Source: Phycisphaerales bacterium
Lineage (GTDB): Bacteria > Planctomycetota > Phycisphaerae > Phycisphaerales > UBA1924
Length of the DNA: 43,492 nucleotides
NCBI GenBank assembly: GCA_022843545.1
Contig: JALHNL010000018.1
Coordinates: forward strand, 1-43,492
Direction: 5' to 3'
Position 1 is the stretch's first letter. Each line of letters begins with the position of its first letter. The notes under the pieces are model-generated. The model was not told where the DNA came from. It did no database searches and worked only from the letters and a program-made list of their open reading frames with translations. Of this stretch, positions 38,875-43,492 are shown piece by piece. A program made the translations under genes and the position numbers.

Positions 38875-39324
38875 TCACGGCACCGCCGCCTCCACCAGAC
38901 TCGCCAGCATCGCCAGCGACTCCTGCCATCCCAGGCAGCACATCTCCGGCGGGATGACCGCGGGCAGCCCTTCCTGCACGATCATGAGCTCGGTGCCGCA
39001 CATCACCGCGCGGAACGTGATGGTCACCATCATCTCACCGGGGAGGTTCGGGTCGTCAAACCGATCGGTGTAGCGCAGCCGCTGCCCTTCCACCACCTCG
39101 ATGTACTTGCCGCCGAACGAGTGGGCCTGGCCCGTGCTGAAGTTCACGAAGGACATGCGATACCCCCCGCCGGGGCGTGCGTCCATCGAGTGCACCTCGG
39201 CCACGAAGCCGTGCGGCGGGACCCACTTGACCATCGCTTTGGGATCAACGAAGGCGCGGAACACCCGCTCGGGCGGTGCCTTGAGAACGCGGTGAAAGCG
39301 GACGGTGCCGGTAGCTGTGGACAT
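38875..39324 (-). CDS. SRPBCC/AHSA1-family protein
   Basis: This 149-residue protein begins MSTATGTVRFHRVLKAPPERVFRAF at 39324, with GGAG seven nt upstream. The N-terminal strand-helix pattern (FHRVLKAPPERVFRAFVDPKAMVKWVPP), GGGYRMSFVNFSTGQAHSFGGKYIEVVEGQRLRYTDRFDD, MMVTITFRA and the C-terminal helix GWQESLAMLASLVE are standard for AHSA1-like START-fold proteins, which bind hydrophobic ligands in a helix-grip cavity. Two Cys in EMCCLGW are unusual. Ligand and role are unknown. It is monocistronic and divergent from the choice-of-anchor A gene. Confidence 0.88.
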   Translation of the reverse strand: MSTATGTVRFHRVLKAPPERVFRAFVDPKAMVKWVPPHGFVAEVHSMDARPGGGYRMSFVNFSTGQAHSFGGKYIEVVEGQRLRYTDRFDDPNLPGEMMVTITFRAVMCGTELMIVQEGLPAVIPPEMCCLGWQESLAMLASLVEAAVP

Positions 39325-39444
39325 GGGAAGCTCCGGTAAGGTTAGCGGGGTACCTTGACTGCAAGTCTGGCGCAAAGATCAACCAAGACTGAAGCGCGCG
39401 TCCTTGTCTTCGATCCGCGCTGCGCTATCTTCAGTACGGTACGT

Positions 39445-39469
39445 GGGGATAAACCCGCAAGGGTGCCCC
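39445..39469 (+). other. GNRA hairpin in the leader of the anchor A gene
   Basis: GGGG (39445-39448) pairs with CCCC (39466-39469) and ACCC (39453-39456) with GGGT (39461-39464), capped by a GCAA tetraloop. It lies just before the ribosome site of the gene at 39490. A possible promoter is TTGTCT (39404) with TATCTT (39425). Confidence 0.5.
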
Positions 39470-39489
39470 TGACCCCAGGAGAGAGAGCC

Positions 39490-40407
39490 ATGATCGCTAT
39501 GTGCCGTGCCACCGCTGCGCTGTCGGTCCTTGTCGCCGCCACCGCCGCCCCCGCGTTTGCCTCGTTCACGAGCTACAACCTCGTCGTCACCGGCAACCTC
39601 AACAACCAGAGCCAGGACATCGAGGGCAACGCCTTCATCGGCGGCAACCTCACCGGCGGCGCGGTCAACGTCGGTATCCGCCTCACCCCCGCCGCCTCTT
39701 TCGTCGGGACCGACGTCCTCACCGTCGGTGGGACGATCTCCAGCTCCGGCATCAACCTCCAGGCCGGCAACCTCCGCCGCGGCGGCTCGCGCAGCGGGTT
39801 CCTGAACCTCAACGGCGGCGGGTCGGGCGTCCAGTTCGACATCGTCGACTCCGGCGTCTCCACGACCGCCGCCTCGCTCGCGGCCCAGATGGCCTCCACG
39901 TCCTCCTTCCTCGCGGGCCTCACGCCCAACAGCACAGCCCAGGTCCCCAGCGGCCAGCCCGGGCCCGTCAACTTCAACGCCACCCCCGGCCCCGATGGCG
40001 TCGCCGTCTTCAACGTCAGCGGCGCGCAGGTCTTCGGCTCGCTCGCGCAGCAGATCAACCTCAACGCCGGCTCCGCCAGCAGCATCATCATCAACGTCAC
40101 CGGCAACGTGAACTGGAACAGCGGCAACATGGTCGGAGCCTGGACCGGTGCCTTCGCCCGCTCCCGCGTTCTGTGGAACTTCGTCAACGCCACCAGCATC
40201 TCGCTGGACCGCAACTTCAACGGCGCGATCCTCGCCCCGCTCGCCGCCCTCACCAACACCACCGCCATCGACGGCTCGGTCTTCGTCGCCTCCTTCACCC
40301 AGCGCGGCGAGGTCCACCTGCCCCGCTACGAGGGCTACGTCCCGACCCCCGGCGCCGCGGGCCTGCTCGCCCTGGGCGGTCTGGTCGCGGCCCGCCGGCG
40401 TCGCTGA
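39490..40407 (+). CDS. Choice-of-anchor A domain PEP-CTERM protein
   Basis: This 305-residue exported protein has a signal peptide (MIAMCRATAALSVLVAATAAPAFA). The body begins SYNLVVTGNLNNQSQDIEGNAFIGGNL, the hallmark of choice-of-anchor A domains: a parallel beta-helix-like fold often found in extracellular proteins with varied C-terminal anchors. NVSGAQVFGSLAQQINLNAG, IIINVTGNVNWNSGN and NFNGAILAPLAALTN are further repeats of that fold. The tail is VPTPGAAGLLALGGL-VAARRRR. An AGGAGAGAGAG ribosome site precedes the ATG, with a second ATG four codons later. It probably sits at the surface or in the matrix. Confidence 0.88.
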   Translation: MIAMCRATAALSVLVAATAAPAFASFTSYNLVVTGNLNNQSQDIEGNAFIGGNLTGGAVNVGIRLTPAASFVGTDVLTVGGTISSSGINLQAGNLRRGGSRSGFLNLNGGGSGVQFDIVDSGVSTTAASLAAQMASTSSFLAGLTPNSTAQVPSGQPGPVNFNATPGPDGVAVFNVSGAQVFGSLAQQINLNAGSASSIIINVTGNVNWNSGNMVGAWTGAFARSRVLWNFVNATSISLDRNFNGAILAPLAALTNTTAIDGSVFVASFTQRGEVHLPRYEGYVPTPGAAGLLALGGLVAARRRR

Positions 40408-40523
40408 TCTGGCGCCCGCCCGGAACTTGGTGTTCTGACTCCCGATGGGAACCCGGGAACTGCTCGTGCGTTTCACTCCGTGATCCGGGGCTGTGCATCG
40501 CCCCGCGCCGGCCGCCCCTGTGG

Positions 40524-40529
40524 TAGCCT
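40524..40529 (+). promoter_or_regulatory. -10 element TAGCCT of the DUF4139 gene
   Basis: TGGTAGCCT lies 24 nt before the ATG, giving a leader of about 18 nt that includes the GGAGGA ribosome site. Confidence 0.5.
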
Positions 40530-40553
40530 GCGGCCACACGCACGGAGGAACCC

Positions 40554-42785
40554 ATGAACACGTCCGCCCGCTTCGTCACCCCGGCCTCGCGCCTGGCCCT
40601 GGTCATCGCGCTCGCCGGTTCCGCGCTCGCCTTCGCCCCCGCGCCCGCCGCGATCGCCCAGCCCGACCGCGCCGCCGCCGCCGAGGCCGCCCGCGCCGCG
40701 GGCACGCTCCCCGTCCGCCGCATCACGCTCTACCGCTCGGGCGTGGGCTACTTCCTCCGCGCCGGTCAGGTTGACGGCACCCAGCGCGTCTCCCTCCAGT
40801 TCGACGCCTCGCAGATCAACGACGTGCTCAAGAGCCTGCAGGTGCTCGACAAGTCCGGCGGGCGCGTCGACGCGGTGAGCTACTCCAGCAAAGACCCCCT
40901 CTCGCGCCGCCTGGGCTCCTTCGCCGTGCAGATCGGCGACAACCCCAGCCTCGCCACGCTCCTTGAGCGCCTCCGCGGCTCCCCCGTCACCATCGAAACC
41001 TCCGAGGGCAACGTCGCCGGCGACGTGCTCAGCGTCGAGACCCGCCGCGTCGCTGCTCCCGGCAGCCGCCCCGGCGACGGCAACTCCGCCCTGGTCGACA
41101 CCGCCTTCGTCAACCTCCTCACCGACGGCGGCATGCAGTCCATCGCCATCCCCCAGGTGCGGTCGTTCAAGATCGCCGACGAGATGCTCGCCAAGGACCT
41201 CAACAAGGCCCTCTCCGCTCTCGCCGAAAGCCGCGCCGAGCGCGTCAAGAACGTCGATGTGCAGCTCTCCGGCACCGGCACGCGCGACATCGCCGTCGCC
41301 TATGTCCACGAAACCCCCGTCTGGAAGACCAGCTACCGCCTCATCCTCCCCGAGAGCGACGCGGGCTCGCCCGGCGGCGACCGCTCCATGCTCCAGGGCT
41401 GGGCCATCGTCGAGAACACCACCGACAACGACTGGACCGACGTCCGCCTCGCGCTCGTCTCGGGCCGGCCCGTCTCGTTCCAGATGGACCTCTACGAGCC
41501 GCTCTACCTGGCGCGCCCCATGATCCCCGTGCCCACCGTGCCCGGCGTCATGCCCCGCGCGTACGAAGGCGGATCGGCCCCGCAGATCGCCAGCGCTGGC
41601 CGGCCCATGCCCGCGCCCGCCTCGCCCCCCGCCGAAGCCATGAAGCGAGCCGCGCGGCCCGGCAGCCGCGGGCCCGGCGGTGGCGTCGGTGGCTCCGCCG
41701 GGTCTGGAGAAGCCGGCGCCCCGGGCTCACCCGACACGGCCGGCAACTACGCCTCCATCTCCGCCTCGGACATGGCCGACTACGCCCCCAAGTCCGCCGC
41801 CACCGGCGGCGAAGTGGGCGAGCAGTTCCAGTTTGAACTCGACGCCCCCGTCACCATCGAGCGCCAGCGCTCCGCCATGATCCCCATCCTCTCCAGCCCC
41901 GTCGGCGGCAAACGCGTCAGCATCTACAACCAGGCCGACCGCCCCGACCACCCCATGCGCGGCGTGCAACTCACCAACGACACGAGCCTCCAGTTGCTCC
42001 CCGGCCCCATCAGCGTCTATGACGGCCCCGCCTACGCCGGCGACGCCCAGATCAACCAGATCAGCGTGGGCGACAAGCGTCTGCTCGCCTATGCCGTCGA
42101 CCTCGACGTCACCGTCACCACCAAGCCCATCGACGCCGCCACCACCACCAAGGTCCGCATCATCAAGGGCGCGTACGAGGTCACCCAGAAGGTCGAAAGC
42201 GGCACGGTCTACGAGTTCAGCAACAAGGACCTCAAGCGCGGGCGCACGCTCATCGTCGAGCACCCGCGCCTCCCGGGCTGGGAACTCACCAGCCCCTCCA
42301 AGCCCGACGAAAAGAGCGGCATCGAGCAGACCCAGTCCCAGTACCGCTTCCCGCTCGACATGGCCGCGGGCAAGGCCGCCTCGCTCACCGTCAAGCAGGA
42401 GCGCATCGAGCGCCAGAGCATCGGCATCGATTCCTTCGACATGGAAACGCTCGCCCGCTGGAGCGCCGAGGGCAAGCTCTCCGACGCGGTCATCCAGGCC
42501 GTCCGCGAGATGCAGCGCCGCCGCCAAGCCGTCGCCGAGGCCGAGCGCGTCGTCGAGCAGACCGACCGCCAGTTGAACACGCTGCGGGCTGAGCAGAGCC
42601 GCATCACCGGCATGCTCTCATCGCTCGACCGCCAGACCGACGCGTACAAGAACCTGCTCACCAAGGTGAACACGCAGGAGAAGCAGATCGACACGCTCTC
42701 CGCGGGCCGTGACGCCCAGGTCGCCGAGGTCGACAAGCGCCGCGCCGAGCTCGAGAAGTACGTGAACGAACTCACGGTCGAGTAA
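40554..42785 (+). CDS. DUF4139 domain exported protein
   Basis: This 743-residue protein has a signal peptide (about 1-36, ending AIAQP). The N-terminal beta region includes VRRITLYRSGVGYFLRAGQVDG and LKSLQVLDKSGGRVDAVSY. The DUF4139-type segment follows (HETPVWKTSYRLILP, GWAIVENTTDNDWTDVRLALVSGRPVSFQ), then a disordered Pro/Gly/Ala linker (about 345-420). A second beta domain (QFQFELDAPVTIERQRSAMIPIL, LEVDVTVTTK-like strands) and a C-terminal coiled coil of about 100 residues (AEAERVVEQTDRQLNTLRAEQ to the end) complete it. Related proteins include MuiA-type mucoidy inhibitors, whose function is poorly understood. An envelope scaffold or adhesin role is plausible. It is a single-gene unit. 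Confidence 0.82.
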   Translation: MNTSARFVTPASRLALVIALAGSALAFAPAPAAIAQPDRAAAAEAARAAGTLPVRRITLYRSGVGYFLRAGQVDGTQRVSLQFDASQINDVLKSLQVLDKSGGRVDAVSYSSKDPLSRRLGSFAVQIGDNPSLATLLERLRGSPVTIETSEGNVAGDVLSVETRRVAAPGSRPGDGNSALVDTAFVNLLTDGGMQSIAIPQVRSFKIADEMLAKDLNKALSALAESRAERVKNVDVQLSGTGTRDIAVAYVHETPVWKTSYRLILPESDAGSPGGDRSMLQGWAIVENTTDNDWTDVRLALVSGRPVSFQMDLYEPLYLARPMIPVPTVPGVMPRAYEGGSAPQIASAGRPMPAPASPPAEAMKRAARPGSRGPGGGVGGSAGSGEAGAPGSPDTAGNYASISASDMADYAPKSAATGGEVGEQFQFELDAPVTIERQRSAMIPILSSPVGGKRVSIYNQADRPDHPMRGVQLTNDTSLQLLPGPISVYDGPAYAGDAQINQISVGDKRLLAYAVDLDVTVTTKPIDAATTTKVRIIKGAYEVTQKVESGTVYEFSNKDLKRGRTLIVEHPRLPGWELTSPSKPDEKSGIEQTQSQYRFPLDMAAGKAASLTVKQERIERQSIGIDSFDMETLARWSAEGKLSDAVIQAVREMQRRRQAVAEAERVVEQTDRQLNTLRAEQSRITGMLSSLDRQTDAYKNLLTKVNTQEKQIDTLSAGRDAQVAEVDKRRAELEKYVNELTVE

Positions 42786-42827
42786 CGCCCGCTCGCCGAA
42801 CCCGTGTTCGACAACCCGCAATGCCGC

Positions 42828-42857
42828 CACGGGTGAGGCCTCGCCGCCTCACCCGTG
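42828..42857 (+). terminator. Terminator-like hairpin after the DUF4139 gene
   Basis: A perfect 12-bp stem (42828-42839 with 42846-42857, loop CTCGCC) follows the stop by 42 nt. The tail TCATTG is poor in T, so termination may need help. Confidence 0.7.
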
Positions 42858-42891
42858 TCATTGAACGAAGATCGCGTGCAGCCCGTCTTCT

Positions 42892-42918
42892 TGGCCGCGT
42901 TCGCCGCGTTGGCCCCGT
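42892..42918 (-). repeat. Nonamer tandem array, ACRCGGCCA unit
   Basis: On the minus strand three 9-bp units read ACGGGGCCA, ACGCGGCGA and ACGCGGCCA, in phase, followed by AGAAG. The unit and flank match the array at 12431-12466 (followed by ACAAGAG) in opposite orientation. It lies 4 bp after the stop of the minus-strand gene. Confidence 0.75.
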
Positions 42919-42922
42919 GTAC

Positions 42923-43333
42923 TCACCCTTCTTCATCCACCAGAATCCCCGGCTCCACCGGCGTGATCAGCCGGTACGCCGTCTCCACCTCAAACGCGAA
43001 GTTCGTCATCCCGCCCGCCGCGTTGGGCACGCTGAACGACACCGCCGCGCGCTTCCTCACGAACTGCTCCAGCAAGGCCTGGTTCGCCTGCCCGCTGAGT
43101 TCCACCGAGTCCTGCCCGCGCCCCGCCGGGCTCGCCGCCGTCAGCCGCCCGCGCCGCGAGGCCCGCTGCGTCATGTCCGTCTGCTGGCGCTGCGAGTCGC
43201 CCCCGGCCTGGTCCCCCGACGCCCCGCGCACCTGGATCGCGCCGCCCAGATAACGCAGCGGCACAAACGTCGGCGGGCGCGTGAACGCCTGGATGGGGCT
43301 GATTTGGGCGCGGATGAAGTCGCTGATGCGCAT
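42923..43333 (-). CDS. Hypothetical protein
   Basis: This 136-residue protein is not recognised. It starts MRISDFIRAQISPIQAFTRPP. The middle (45-75) is Gln/Arg/Ser-rich and looks disordered. The C-terminal half carries DSVELSGQANQALLEQFVRKRAAVSFSVPNAAGGM. Codon use is like its neighbours (G/C third positions), which supports it being real. There is no signal peptide or membrane helix, and no good ribosome site. The upstream region 43334-43492 has C-rich short repeats (ACACACCCCG twice at about 43460-43480) and no other gene seen. Confidence 0.5.
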   Translation of the reverse strand: MRISDFIRAQISPIQAFTRPPTFVPLRYLGGAIQVRGASGDQAGGDSQRQQTDMTQRASRRGRLTAASPAGRGQDSVELSGQANQALLEQFVRKRAAVSFSVPNAAGGMTNFAFEVETAYRLITPVEPGILVDEEG

Positions 43334-43492
43334 CGTGCGACGACACCGGGCAAGAGCCGTGCCCGCACGCTATCGCGCCCTGAGCCCGATAAGAACCCCC
43401 GCCGCGACCCGCCATCGCCCCGCGCACAATCCGCGCCGCCCCCCGTGTCGCCCCCGCGCGACACACCCCGACACACCCCCGCACGCCGCTAC

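Overview
The window reads as a high-GC chromosomal segment of a planctomycete, most likely class Phycisphaerae. The evidence is four separate genes ending in the same PEP-CTERM-like tail (P-x-PGAAALLGLGGL-x-AARRRR or a variant), a secreted esterase with a planctomycete-style C-terminal dockerin, a C-x2-CGYDLRG...CPECG zinc-ribbon protein, and a serine/threonine kinase divergent from an ECF-like sigma factor. No phage, IS element, CRISPR array or rRNA was seen. One tRNA gene is present.

Layout. (1) 1-2998: a phosphate-type cluster on both strands: the start of a probable sensor kinase, a PhoB-like regulator preceded by an 11-bp periodic repeat array, and an OprO/P porin with a long structured leader. 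(2) 3022-5023: two oppositely oriented octamer arrays, metF with a palindromic operator in its promoter, and the first PEP-CTERM gene. (3) 5281-12422: a dienelactone-hydrolase-family enzyme, a glycosyltransferase, a CBM20-like/esterase/dockerin protein and leuS. A covarying hairpin repeat lies just upstream of both the glycosyltransferase and leuS. (4) 12641-16926: a periplasmic redox pair (redoxin and DsbD-alpha-like) divergent from a lipoprotein/hydrolase/oxidoreductase run. (5) 16969-23850: putA, a PD-(D/E)XK-like protein, an exported P1-nuclease/phospholipase C-like enzyme, a BshB1-like deacetylase and a zinc alcohol dehydrogenase, all on + and closely spaced. (6) 23989-28950: argF, a decayed DUF4160 gene with its DUF2442 partner, argG, argH and a zinc-ribbon membrane protein. 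(7) 28961-32359: a transmembrane Ser/Thr kinase with a TPR-like region, divergent from an ECF-like sigma factor, then tRNA-Arg(UCG). (8) 32525-43333: three more PEP-CTERM proteins, fmt with a HEIGH-motif protein, an EF-G paralogue, a PhoU-like protein, an SRPBCC protein, a DUF4139 protein and an unrecognised protein.

Functional links. The PhoB-like regulator, the probable kinase, the OprO/P porin and the distant PhoU-like protein point to phosphate-starvation control. argF, argG and argH complete arginine synthesis from ornithine. The kinase and sigma factor genes share one promoter core and probably form a signalling pair. The PEP-CTERM proteins are presumed cargo of an exosortase encoded elsewhere.

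Non-coding signals. Many genes have a GGTANNCT-type -10 element close to the start codon, sometimes only 6-9 nt away, which suggests leaderless or very short-leader transcripts. Intergenic regions also hold octamer and nonamer tandem arrays and structured 5' leaders. All assignments come from reading the sequence and from family knowledge; no database search was run.
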